A DNA stretch of 6,007 nt, from positions 1 through 6,007 of the forward strand of contig PFRW01000045.1 of assembly GCA_002788755.1 (NCBI GenBank), written 5' to 3'. The notes under the pieces were generated by a model. That model searched no databases. It was not told the DNA's origin and saw only the letters and a list, made by a program, of their open reading frames with translations. This document shows positions 1-5,394 of this stretch, piece by piece (position 1 is the stretch's first letter; every line of letters starts with the position of its first letter). Source of the DNA: Candidatus Peregrinibacteria bacterium CG_4_9_14_0_2_um_filter_41_14. Its GTDB lineage: Bacteria > Patescibacteriota > Gracilibacteria > UBA1369 > UM-FILTER-41-14. The position numbers and the translations under genes were made by a program.

Positions 1-33
1 TACAGTAAATCCTTCTGTTTGCGTTTTTGTCAT
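1..33 (-). CDS. Possible 5' end of a leftward gene truncated by the window edge
   Basis: An ATG read on the minus strand from base 33 opens 11 codons (MTKTQTEGFTV) that reach the window edge without a stop. Only the N-terminus is visible, so no family can be named. The support is the promoter behind it: a perfect TTGACA (82-87) with 17-bp spacing to a weak TACGCT -10 (59-64), giving a short predicted leader of about 20 nt. There is no Shine-Dalgarno sequence before the ATG, as for the other genes here. The open stretch is so short that chance cannot be excluded; the flanking sequence to the left would settle it. Confidence 0.35.
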   Translation of the reverse strand, partial: MTKTQTEGFTV

Positions 34-58
34 ACTATTGATTATTTATTGCGAAATG

Positions 59-87
59 AGCGTACGCACTATTCTTGCTTTTGTCAA
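59..87 (-). promoter_or_regulatory. Candidate sigma70-type promoter for the left-edge gene
   Basis: Read on the minus strand, a consensus -35 TTGACA (87 to 82) is followed after 17 bp by TACGCT (64 to 59), a -10 matching only at the first, second and last positions. The -10 lies inside the 8-bp palindrome GCGTACGC (60-67), which could be a repressor site or coincidence. It points toward the ATG at base 33. Confidence 0.4.
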
Positions 88-134
88 CCCGGCATCGGCT
101 CTCTAAACTAATTGAGTAAGATTTTTGGTTAGGC

Positions 135-154
135 ATTCCCAGCATGTTGGGAAT
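135..154. repeat. Inverted repeat ATTCCCA/TGGGAAT, partner of a palindrome in the HNH gene
   Basis: ATTCCCA (135-141) and TGGGAAT (148-154) are perfect 7-nt arms around a 6-nt centre. The block CCCAGCATGTTGGGAATT (138-155) recurs with one mismatch at 810-827 inside the HNH gene, and TCGA follows both copies. It has no T-run on either side, so it is not an obvious terminator. It may be a dispersed palindromic element or a protein-binding site. Confidence 0.5.
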
Positions 155-311
155 TTCGACTTGACGAGATTTGCGGTGTTTCATTTTTGGCGTGTAACGC
201 TGATGTATGAAGAGATTTTGAAATTTATGAAGTTGGAGTTAAAAATAACATTTACAACGAAATAGGTGAGTGTATGTCTACCACGTTTGATGCTTTTGAC
301 GGGATGTATGT

Positions 312-338
312 TTGGTCACACAAGACATGTGGTAAAAT
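312..338 (+). promoter_or_regulatory. Candidate extended -10 promoter for the HNH gene
   Basis: TGGTAAAAT (330-338) fits an extended -10 (TG, one base, then TAAAAT). A weak -35, TTGGTC, lies at 312-317 with 15-bp spacing, shorter than ideal but tolerable for an extended -10 promoter. Transcription would begin near 345 and give an untranslated leader of about 70 nt. Confidence 0.35.
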
Positions 339-414
339 AGCATATGTAAGCCATAAATGGCTGGTTTTAAGGGTGGGAATCCGCTACAATTTAGATATTC
401 TTTGATTAGCAAAC

Positions 415-1293
415 ATGGATGATTCTACATTGTATAAGTTGTGTCAGGAGTATGGAAATAATGCTCGGATGTGGAGCCGCAAATTTGCGGCCTTGCTACC
501 CGAGGTGGCTAAACGCCAACTATATAGTAAGCACGGATTTCACTCTATCTTTGAGTTCGCAGCTAAGCTAGCAGGCATGAACCGTAAGAGTGTTGAAGAA
601 GTCTTGCGTACATACAGCAAAGTTGAAGACAGGCCGCTTCTTAAGGCCCAAATTGAGGAGTTCGGGTGGTCTAAAATTAGAGTGATTACACCACTAATTG
701 AAACAGTCGAAGAAACAAAGTTAGTTGAAATGGTGAAAACTTTACCAAGATCCGCATTAGAAGAATGCGTACAAAATTTAAGACCCGCTACACAAAGCGA
801 AAAAACAGACCCAACATGTTGGGAATTCGAGACGATCACCTTTAAAGTTGATCAGAAAACAGCACTGGAATTTCGTAAATTCCAGCAGAAGCTAGAAAAA
901 GAGACAAAAGCAAAAATGCCGTTTGGTAAGGTGCTACAAAAGTTACTAGAAGGCGTTAAGCCCGAAACCATCAAACCAAGAAAAACCAAAGCACCACAAA
1001 AGGTCACACGCTACATCCCCGCAGAAACAAAACGTGAAACAGTCGCAAGGCATAACGGGAAATGTGCATTTCCCAACTGCAACAAACCATACCAAGAAAT
1101 CCACCACCCGCACCGCTTCGCAATCAAAAAATCACACGAAAATATTGTGCCACTTTGTAAAAACCATCATCACATAGCCCATGCTGGGCTGGTTAAAAAC
1201 GAGGAACAGGTGCCAGCCCTCTGGAGTGTAAAAACTGAGAGGGACTGGAACGACTACAAAAGTCGAGTGGATGTTATGGTAAAACGGTACTGA
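415..1293 (+). CDS. HNH endonuclease-domain protein
   Basis: This 292-residue protein has a C-terminal HNH nuclease domain. Visible metal and active-site elements are a CxxxxC zinc knuckle (C217, C222), the paired His of EIHHPHRF (H230-H231), the central Asn of HENIVPLC (N243), C248, and the HHHIAH cluster (H251-H253, H256). Residues 1-125 look wholly helical and resemble the helical N-terminal regions of large bacterial HNH families. Residues 145-182 form a charged helical segment, followed by a Lys/Pro-rich linker (about 183-200). The family is expected to cut DNA using a divalent metal; the target is unknown. The start is the first ATG after an in-frame TGA at 403-405, with no Shine-Dalgarno sequence. 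It could be a mobile homing-type, defence or recombination nuclease. No restriction methylase or partner gene adjoins it. The domain call is firm, the role is not. Confidence 0.85.
   Translation: MDDSTLYKLCQEYGNNARMWSRKFAALLPEVAKRQLYSKHGFHSIFEFAAKLAGMNRKSVEEVLRTYSKVEDRPLLKAQIEEFGWSKIRVITPLIETVEETKLVEMVKTLPRSALEECVQNLRPATQSEKTDPTCWEFETITFKVDQKTALEFRKFQQKLEKETKAKMPFGKVLQKLLEGVKPETIKPRKTKAPQKVTRYIPAETKRETVARHNGKCAFPNCNKPYQEIHHPHRFAIKKSHENIVPLCKNHHHIAHAGLVKNEEQVPALWSVKTERDWNDYKSRVDVMVKRY
810..823. repeat. Perfect 14-bp palindrome within the HNH gene
   Basis: CCCAACATGTTGGG is a perfect palindrome inside codons 132-137 of the HNH gene. With the following AATT it matches 138-155 upstream of the gene with one mismatch, and an EcoRI-type GAATTC overlaps its end at 823-828. 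Coding constraint (Thr-Cys-Trp-Glu-Phe) may explain part of it, but not the extended match to the upstream copy. Confidence 0.5.
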
Positions 1294-1396
1294 TTTGGGA
1301 AGCATAGGTTTGCCGTAGCATCATCTACAAAACATGCATATTATTTACCAGATTAGTTTATATAGCTCCCAGCATCAAAGATCCTTTCCCCAAACA

Positions 1397-1422
1397 TAAT
1401 AAAAAGCATGGTTACCCATGCT
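1397..1422 (-). terminator. Intrinsic terminator of the rplJL operon
   Basis: Read on the minus strand, AGCATGG (1422-1416) pairs with CCATGCT (1411-1405) around a 4-nt GTAA loop, giving a 7-bp stem. It is followed at once by TTTTATT (1404 downward). It lies 37 nt past the rplL stop. On the plus strand no T-run follows the stem, so it should not terminate the converging HNH gene. Its presence indicates that the operon ends after rplL. Confidence 0.75.
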
Positions 1423-1459
1423 AGTTATTAATTGAAATTTTTGAATGTTACAGAAAAAC

Positions 1460-1873
1460 TTACTTAAGTTCTACTGTAGCACCGGCTTCAACAAGCTTAG
1501 ATTTGATTTCTTCACCTTCAGCACGTTCAACGCCTTCTTTAACTGCTTTAGGAGCGCCGTCAACAAGTTCTTTGGCTTCTTTAAGTCCAAGACCTGTAAT
1601 TTCACGAACTGCCTTAATAACAGCGATTTTTTGAGCACCAGCTGCAGTAAGCATAACGTCAACAGTTGTGCTTTCGGCTTCGCCACCACCGTCACCGGCA
1701 GCAGGCATCATGCCAGCCATCATCATAGGAGCAGAAGCAGAAACACCAAATTTTTCTTCTAGAGCTTTAACTAAGTTAGCTAACTCTAAAACTGGTAATT
1801 TTTCTACTAGCTCAACAATTTTCTCAGCGTCTTTGCTGAGTACTACATCAGTAGTTGTAGCTTCATCAGTCAT
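1460..1873 (-). CDS. rplL: 50S ribosomal protein L7/L12
   Basis: L7/L12 forms the flexible stalk dimers of the large subunit, which recruit and stimulate GTPase translation factors; it attaches to the ribosome through L10. The 137-residue protein has the standard order: an N-terminal dimerisation and L10-binding helical hairpin (about 12-44), a flexible hinge (45-68), and a C-terminal factor-binding domain (69-137). The last contains the hallmark AGAQKIAVIKAVREITGLGLKEAK and ends GATVELK. The hinge is unusual: instead of a plain Ala-rich linker it has MMMAGMM (50-56) followed by GDGGG. The protein is somewhat longer than the usual 120-130 residues. It lies 33 bp downstream of rplJ on the same strand and is evidently co-transcribed; extra internal initiation would be expected because L12 is needed in several copies per L10. 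No Shine-Dalgarno sequence precedes the ATG. Confidence 0.97.
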   Translation of the reverse strand: MTDEATTTDVVLSKDAEKIVELVEKLPVLELANLVKALEEKFGVSASAPMMMAGMMPAAGDGGGEAESTTVDVMLTAAGAQKIAVIKAVREITGLGLKEAKELVDGAPKAVKEGVERAEGEEIKSKLVEAGATVELK

Positions 1874-1906
1874 AGTATAGGGTTTTAAGTAAATAATTGA
1901 AATAAA

Positions 1907-2566
1907 TTAAGCTTCTGTTTCCGGAGCTTCGGTAACTTCAGGTTCTTCGGCAGGAGCGGGAGCTTCTGCTTCAACTGGAGCTGCTGGGGCTTCGGTAACT
2001 TCAGGTTCAGACACGGCCTCAACTGCTGGCGCAGTTTCGGCTGTAGGTTGTGCTTCTTTAATGGCATTAAGGACACCAACAAAGTTGCGTAATGTTCCAT
2101 GCAAGACGCCATGGAAACCGGAGATAGGTGCTTTGATCGCACGTAGGAATTGAGCAATTAATACTTCGTAAGGTGGGATATCAGCTAGTTGAGTAATGTC
2201 GGCTTTACTTAGGACTTTACCGTCCATGAAACCGCCCATTAATCCTAGTGTATCAAAATCCTTAGAAGCATCTTTAATCGCTTTAGCAGCGGCAATCTCG
2301 TCATCGAGACTAAAGGCTAAGGCAATTGGACCTTCAAGTATTGAATCTGGAACCTCAGGGTATCCCGCTTCTTTGGCAGCTAAATGAATTAACGTTTTTT
2401 TAGCTACTTTTAGACGAATGTTTTTTCCAAACATAACGCCACGAAGGTCATTGATGTCGTTTACAGAGGTGCCCGTAAATTTTGTGGCAACTACTGACTT
2501 CGACTCTTTGAATAGATCAATGAGTTCTTGAAGGATCTCTTGCTTGCGTTGTTTTGTTACAGCCAT
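1907..2566 (-). CDS. rplJ: 50S ribosomal protein L10 with acidic C-terminal tail
   Basis: L10 anchors L7/L12 dimers to 23S rRNA at the stalk base and, with L12 bound, represses its own operon through the leader RNA. Residues 1-172 match the family: an N-terminal rRNA-binding domain with the NIRLKVAKKTLIHLA segment (49-63), a central part with LMGGFMDGK (109-117), and a helix (about 153-172) that binds L12. After K170 comes a tail of nearly 50 residues with no Lys or Arg. It is rich in Glu, Ala, Pro, Val and Thr and contains EPEVTEAP twice (187-194 and 208-215). At 219 residues the protein is longer than the usual 165-180. The start is the first ATG after the leader attenuator, only 11 nt beyond its U-tract, with no Shine-Dalgarno sequence. 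An in-frame TGA lies upstream in the attenuator stem. The identification is firm; the function of the tail is unknown. Confidence 0.97.
   Translation of the reverse strand: MAVTKQRKQEILQELIDLFKESKSVVATKFTGTSVNDINDLRGVMFGKNIRLKVAKKTLIHLAAKEAGYPEVPDSILEGPIALAFSLDDEIAAAKAIKDASKDFDTLGLMGGFMDGKVLSKADITQLADIPPYEVLIAQFLRAIKAPISGFHGVLHGTLRNFVGVLNAIKEAQPTAETAPAVEAVSEPEVTEAPAAPVEAEAPAPAEEPEVTEAPETEA
1926..2008 (-). repeat. In-frame 20-nt direct repeat in the rplJ tail
   Basis: GCTTCGGTAACTTCAGGTTC (plus-strand reading) occurs exactly at 1926-1945 and again at 1989-2008, 63 bp (21 codons) apart. It encodes the duplicated EPEVTEAP of the L10 tail. Identity at the DNA level, including third positions, suggests a recent duplication or gene-conversion-like event, not selection for peptide sequence alone. 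Confidence 0.8.
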
Positions 2567-2577
2567 AGAGATAAAAT

Positions 2578-2608
2578 AAAAAAATCACTTGTCGGCGTAG
2601 ACAAGTGA
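2578..2608 (-). terminator. Attenuator hairpin before rplJ
   Basis: Read on the minus strand, TCACTTGTC (2608-2600) and GACAAGTGA (2593-2585) form a perfect 9-bp stem with loop TACGCC, followed by seven Ts (2584-2578). This is a textbook intrinsic terminator placed inside the leader, 11 nt before the rplJ ATG, so it would cut off rplJL transcription unless overridden. Part of its 5' arm and loop (2603-2596) is complementary to leader bases 2715-2708, a candidate antiterminator. Confidence 0.85.
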
Positions 2609-2718
2609 GACAAGAATGGTACCAAAGCGTAATAGCTGGCTAGCCTTTTTGATATCCTTGCCTCGGTAGGGAAGCTTTACGTCCTCCTTATTGGGTGGAC
2701 CACCTACTGTCTACGACT
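2578..2718 (-). promoter_or_regulatory. L10 leader RNA controlling rplJL
   Basis: The untranslated leader matches the L10 leader family (Rfam L10_leader), the cis-regulatory RNA bound by the L10(L12) complex. On the minus strand the 5' arm ACAGTAGGTG (2710-2701) and the 3' arm CCTACCGAGG (2670-2661) carry the family's conserved bases. GTAGG (2707-2703) pairs with CCTAC (2670-2666), and GTCC (2700-2697) can pair with GGAC (2684-2681) further in. The leader ends in the attenuator at 2578-2608. Known members sense surplus L10-L12 and lower operon expression. Here the terminator implies control by premature transcription termination; that mode is inferred. The 5' boundary depends on the predicted transcription start. 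Confidence 0.85.
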
Positions 2719-2724
2719 TTGTAT

Positions 2725-2754
2725 ACTTTAATCAGTAATGGTTTGACTAGTCAA
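2725..2754 (-). promoter_or_regulatory. rplJL promoter
   Basis: On the minus strand, TTGACT (2754-2749; five of six consensus bases) is followed after 18 bp by TAAAGT (2730-2725). An alternative register gives TGATTAAAG, an extended -10 type with 17-bp spacing. Either start falls near 2718, just upstream of the L10 leader core, which supports the assignment. The -35 is half of a 12-bp palindrome shared with the opposite strand. Confidence 0.6.
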
Positions 2755-2771
2755 GCTTTTTTTAGTAATTA
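2743..2771 (+). promoter_or_regulatory. Candidate miaA-recJ promoter, possibly giving a leaderless mRNA
   Basis: TTGACT (2743-2748) is followed after 17 bp by TAATTA (2766-2771), a weak -10. Transcription would then start at about the miaA ATG (2778), giving a leaderless message, which fits the absence of a ribosome-binding site. The TTGACTAGTCAA palindrome (2743-2754) also provides the -35 for rplJL on the other strand. The -10 is poor, so another promoter remains possible. Confidence 0.35.
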
Positions 2772-2777
2772 AGTGTT

Positions 2778-3683
2778 ATGACTTCAAATAAAATCCACTG
2801 TATTGTTGGCCCTACCGCTTCGGGGAAGACTGCTTTTAGCCTTGATTTAGCCAAAAAGATTGATGCGGAGATTATTTCGGTCGATTCGAGGCAGATATAT
2901 TTTGGAATGGATATTGGTACGGCAAAGGAAAAAAGTCGATCAAATTTTGATCCGACCAATTATAAAGAAGTTTGGCGAGAAGGGTTTTTGATTGAAGGGA
3001 TCCCGCACTATTTAATCGACATTTGCCTGCCATCGGATGCGTACACGGCATTTAATTTTAAAGAACAAGCAAAATATTTGATTAATCAAATTTGGGAGCG
3101 AGGGAAAAATGTGATTTTAGTTGGTGGCACGGGATTATATTTTGAAGTGCTGCTATATGACTTCCAGCCTTCGGATGGGCAGTCACGCGATCCACAAATA
3201 AAGGCCGAGTTAGAAGCACGTTACGAGCAAGAAGGTGGTGAACAATTGTGGGGGCAGCTGGTTAAAATTGATCCGGTTGGTGCTGCCAAAATCCACCCGA
3301 ATAACCCTCGCTATTTAATTAGAGCTTTGGAGTATTTTAAGGTGACCGGCAAACCGCAGTCTGCTGCCGCCAAGCGTTGTCCCGAAATGATTTACGATGT
3401 GGAGATGACAAGCATGGACTTACCACGGACAGAACTGTACGAAAGGATTAACAAACGAATCGATTTACAAATGGAAATGGGGTTACTCAAAGAGGTAGAA
3501 ACGCTGCGTGCCATGTATGATCCGACCCTGCCGTCAATGAGTTCACTAGGGTATAAGGAGCTGGGACAATACTTGGATGGCGAGTTGGAGCTACAGGAGG
3601 CCCTCACATTATTTAAAAGAAACACGCGGCGGTATGCCAAACGCCAATTAACTTGGTTTAGACGTTATAGTGAGTTATTTTAA
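2778..3683 (+). CDS. miaA: tRNA dimethylallyltransferase
   Basis: MiaA transfers a dimethylallyl group to N6 of A37, next to the anticodon of tRNAs that read UNN codons; the i6A product stabilises codon pairing and reduces frameshifting. The 301-residue length is normal. Family motifs appear in order: the P-loop GPTASGKT (11-18), the substrate motif DSRQIY with catalytic Asp (36-41), MDIGTAK (44-50), GIPHYLIDI (74-82), VGGTGLY (115-121), and the HPNNPRYLIRALEY stretch (173-186). Toward the C-terminus come SLGYKELGQYL (about 256-266) and the basic KRNTRRYAKRQLTWFRR. About 15-20 extra residues separate the GTAK and HYLID motifs compared with short homologues. The start is fixed by an in-frame TAA at 2766-2768; there is no Shine-Dalgarno sequence. 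recJ follows after 28 bp on the same strand, so the two are probably co-transcribed. Confidence 0.96.
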   Translation: MTSNKIHCIVGPTASGKTAFSLDLAKKIDAEIISVDSRQIYFGMDIGTAKEKSRSNFDPTNYKEVWREGFLIEGIPHYLIDICLPSDAYTAFNFKEQAKYLINQIWERGKNVILVGGTGLYFEVLLYDFQPSDGQSRDPQIKAELEARYEQEGGEQLWGQLVKIDPVGAAKIHPNNPRYLIRALEYFKVTGKPQSAAAKRCPEMIYDVEMTSMDLPRTELYERINKRIDLQMEMGLLKEVETLRAMYDPTLPSMSSLGYKELGQYLDGELELQEALTLFKRNTRRYAKRQLTWFRRYSELF

Positions 3684-3711
3684 AGAAAATCTCACTAATA
3701 ATACAAAATAG

Positions 3712-5394
3712 ATGTCAGTGCTTAAACAAAATTGGAAAATTGTGAATGCGGATGATCAGCTGTCGGTTTGGGAACGGATTTTGGTTAACCGGGGGCTTAA
3801 AACGGTGCAGCAGCAAGAGGCTTTTTTGGACCATAGCTTGCATAGTTTTTATGATCCTTTTTTAATGGAAGGGATGTTGGCGGCGGTCAATCGGATTAAA
3901 CAAGCCATTGATAACCAAGAACGCATTGTGATTTTTGGGGATTATGACGTGGATGGCATTACCAGTACGGCAATTTTGTATATTTTATTGAGTGAACTGG
4001 GGGCGACGGTTTCGTACCGACTACCACATCGGATTGAGGACGGATATGGCTTAAATATGCGATTTATTAAAGAACTGGCAGAAGTTGGCACAGACCTTTT
4101 AGTTACAGTTGATTGTGGTATTAGCTGTAAACCGGAAGTGGAAGCGGCCAAGGCGGCGGGCATTGACGTAATTGTGACGGATCACCATCAAATTCCGGAA
4201 CAGTTGCCGGATGCGGCGGTGGCAATGGTGCACCCTAAATTATCAGATAAATATCCGGATCAGGAATTAACTGGTGCGGGCGTGGCCTTTAAGTTGGCTG
4301 ATGCCTTAATCAAAACGTATTTACCAAGTAATGAATGGGCCGCCAAATTGGAGCAGTTTACCGATTTAGCCAGTTTAGGCACGGTGGCCGACTGCGCCCC
4401 GATTTTGCTGGAGAATCGCTTAATTGTTTATCGAGGGCTGCAACGACTAAGCGGCGACTGCTGGCCGGGTCTAGAAGCGCTAAAAAAGGTTGCCGGTATT
4501 GAAAATGGCACGCAGCTATCGACCTATCACTTGGGATTTTTGCTTGGTCCCCGTATTAATGCGGTTGGCCGTATTGACTCCCCTTATTTTGCGTTGCAGA
4601 TGATTTTAAACAGTGGCGATAAAGCGGCTAAATTGGCGGAGAAACTTGATACGGTGAATAAAGAGCGCCAACAAATGACTTCCACAATTGCGGATGAAGT
4701 GGAGGCACGTCTGGCAAATAAAATTGATGGCGCGCAAATTTTGTTGGCTTGTGATGAAGGCTGGCATGCTGGTGTTATTGGCTTGGTCGCTGGTAAACTA
4801 AACTACAAGTATGGGATACCGGTGGTAATCATGCAAAAACAGGGCGATAAAATTGTGGGATCATGCCGAAGTCCGGAGCACTTTGATTGCGCTGGTGCCT
4901 TACGAGCAAATTCAAAATTGCTAATGCGATTTGGTGGACACACGCAAGCAGCCGGCTTTAGTCTAGAAGCTAAAAATCTCGATCACTTTATTAATGCCAT
5001 GGAAGCGCATGCCGCTAAGCTGTACGATCCCAAAAATGCTACAAACGAACTAAAACTGGACACCACCGTAAAGGCGGACAACCTTAATTGGGATCTACAC
5101 ACGCATATGGAAAGATTGCGCCCCTTTGGAATTGGCAACAATCAACCAATTTTCCATTTACCCGGCCAAAAAATTACCGACCTAAAAGAAATTGGCATCA
5201 AAAAGAACCATTTAATGGGGAAAGTAAATTTGGATAACGGTGAGAACTATCGCTTTATCGGCTTTAATTTGGCTGAACATGTTAAGGGCGTTAGCAATGG
5301 TAGCAAAGTGGATTTAGCGTGTCAGCTGGAGCTTAATTCGTACCGAGGGCGCAATAGTTTGGAACTGAAGGTGGTAGATTTAAAGTGCGATTAG
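3712..5394 (+). CDS. recJ: Single-stranded-DNA-specific 5'-3' exonuclease RecJ
   Basis: RecJ degrades single-stranded DNA 5' to 3' in recombination, base-excision and mismatch repair. The 560-residue protein shows the DHH-phosphoesterase core: FGDYDVDG (75-82), VDCGIS (133-138), VTDHHQ (155-160), and ASLGTVADCAP (220-230) with the further metal-binding Asp at 227. The linking segment carries LGPRINAVGRID (278-289). The DHHA1 domain includes WHAGVIGLVAGK (351-362), GSCRSPEHFDCAGAL (383-397) and RFGGHTQAAGF (406-416). The OB-fold-like C-terminal domain spans about 450-560. The length is in the usual range for shorter RecJ forms. The TAG directly before the ATG fixes the earliest start; no Shine-Dalgarno sequence is present. 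The last 15 bp overlap the convergent mazF gene. Confidence 0.96.
   Translation: MSVLKQNWKIVNADDQLSVWERILVNRGLKTVQQQEAFLDHSLHSFYDPFLMEGMLAAVNRIKQAIDNQERIVIFGDYDVDGITSTAILYILLSELGATVSYRLPHRIEDGYGLNMRFIKELAEVGTDLLVTVDCGISCKPEVEAAKAAGIDVIVTDHHQIPEQLPDAAVAMVHPKLSDKYPDQELTGAGVAFKLADALIKTYLPSNEWAAKLEQFTDLASLGTVADCAPILLENRLIVYRGLQRLSGDCWPGLEALKKVAGIENGTQLSTYHLGFLLGPRINAVGRIDSPYFALQMILNSGDKAAKLAEKLDTVNKERQQMTSTIADEVEARLANKIDGAQILLACDEGWHAGVIGLVAGKLNYKYGIPVVIMQKQGDKIVGSCRSPEHFDCAGALRANSKLLMRFGGHTQAAGFSLEAKNLDHFINAMEAHAAKLYDPKNATNELKLDTTVKADNLNWDLHTHMERLRPFGIGNNQPIFHLPGQKITDLKEIGIKKNHLMGKVNLDNGENYRFIGFNLAEHVKGVSNGSKVDLACQLELNSYRGRNSLELKVVDLKCD

Larger units (their letters stand above)
34..414. other. 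Mostly non-coding spacer between two divergent genes
   Basis: This stretch separates the left-edge leftward gene from the rightward HNH gene. It holds the leftward promoter (59-87), an inverted repeat (135-154) and a candidate rightward promoter (312-338). Two short rightward open frames exist. One is at 203-265 (20 codons). The other is at 274-405 (43 codons, preceded by AGGTGA and ending 9 bp before the HNH start). Neither resembles a known protein and both are short enough to occur by chance. No tRNA or rRNA was seen. Confidence 0.6.

Noticed and set aside
203..265. Rightward 20-codon frame beginning at an ATG in the left spacer
   Set aside because: Too short, no ribosome-binding site, no promoter assigned and no recognisable sequence.
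349..362. Small hairpin AGCCAT/ATGGCT followed by TTTT in the HNH leader
   Set aside because: Stem of 5-6 bp with a tiny loop and a short T-run that is not adjacent; too weak to call a terminator or riboswitch.
1176..1190. Inverted repeat AGCCCA/TGGGCT inside the HNH gene
   Set aside because: Only 6-bp arms, no T-run, and it lies within conserved HNH codons; it could easily be chance.
1291..1293. Possibility of a UGA-reassigned genetic code, as in some Patescibacteria lineages
   Set aside because: TGA ends the HNH frame directly after its expected C-terminus, and none of the confident proteins needs a read-through TGA.
1445..1762. Rightward open frame of 105 codons opposite rplL
   Set aside because: It is the antisense of a well-conserved ribosomal protein gene; the Phe/Ser-rich composition reflects reverse-strand Glu/Lys/Ala codons.
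1885..2157. Leftward open frame of 90 codons in another frame of rplJ
   Set aside because: Gln/Leu/Lys repeats arise from frame-shifted reading of the Glu/Ala/Pro tail; rplJ itself is unbroken.
2722..2733. TATACT/TTTAAT as an alternative rightward -10 for miaA
   Set aside because: No acceptable -35 at 16-18 bp upstream; the bases are better explained by the leftward rplJL promoter.
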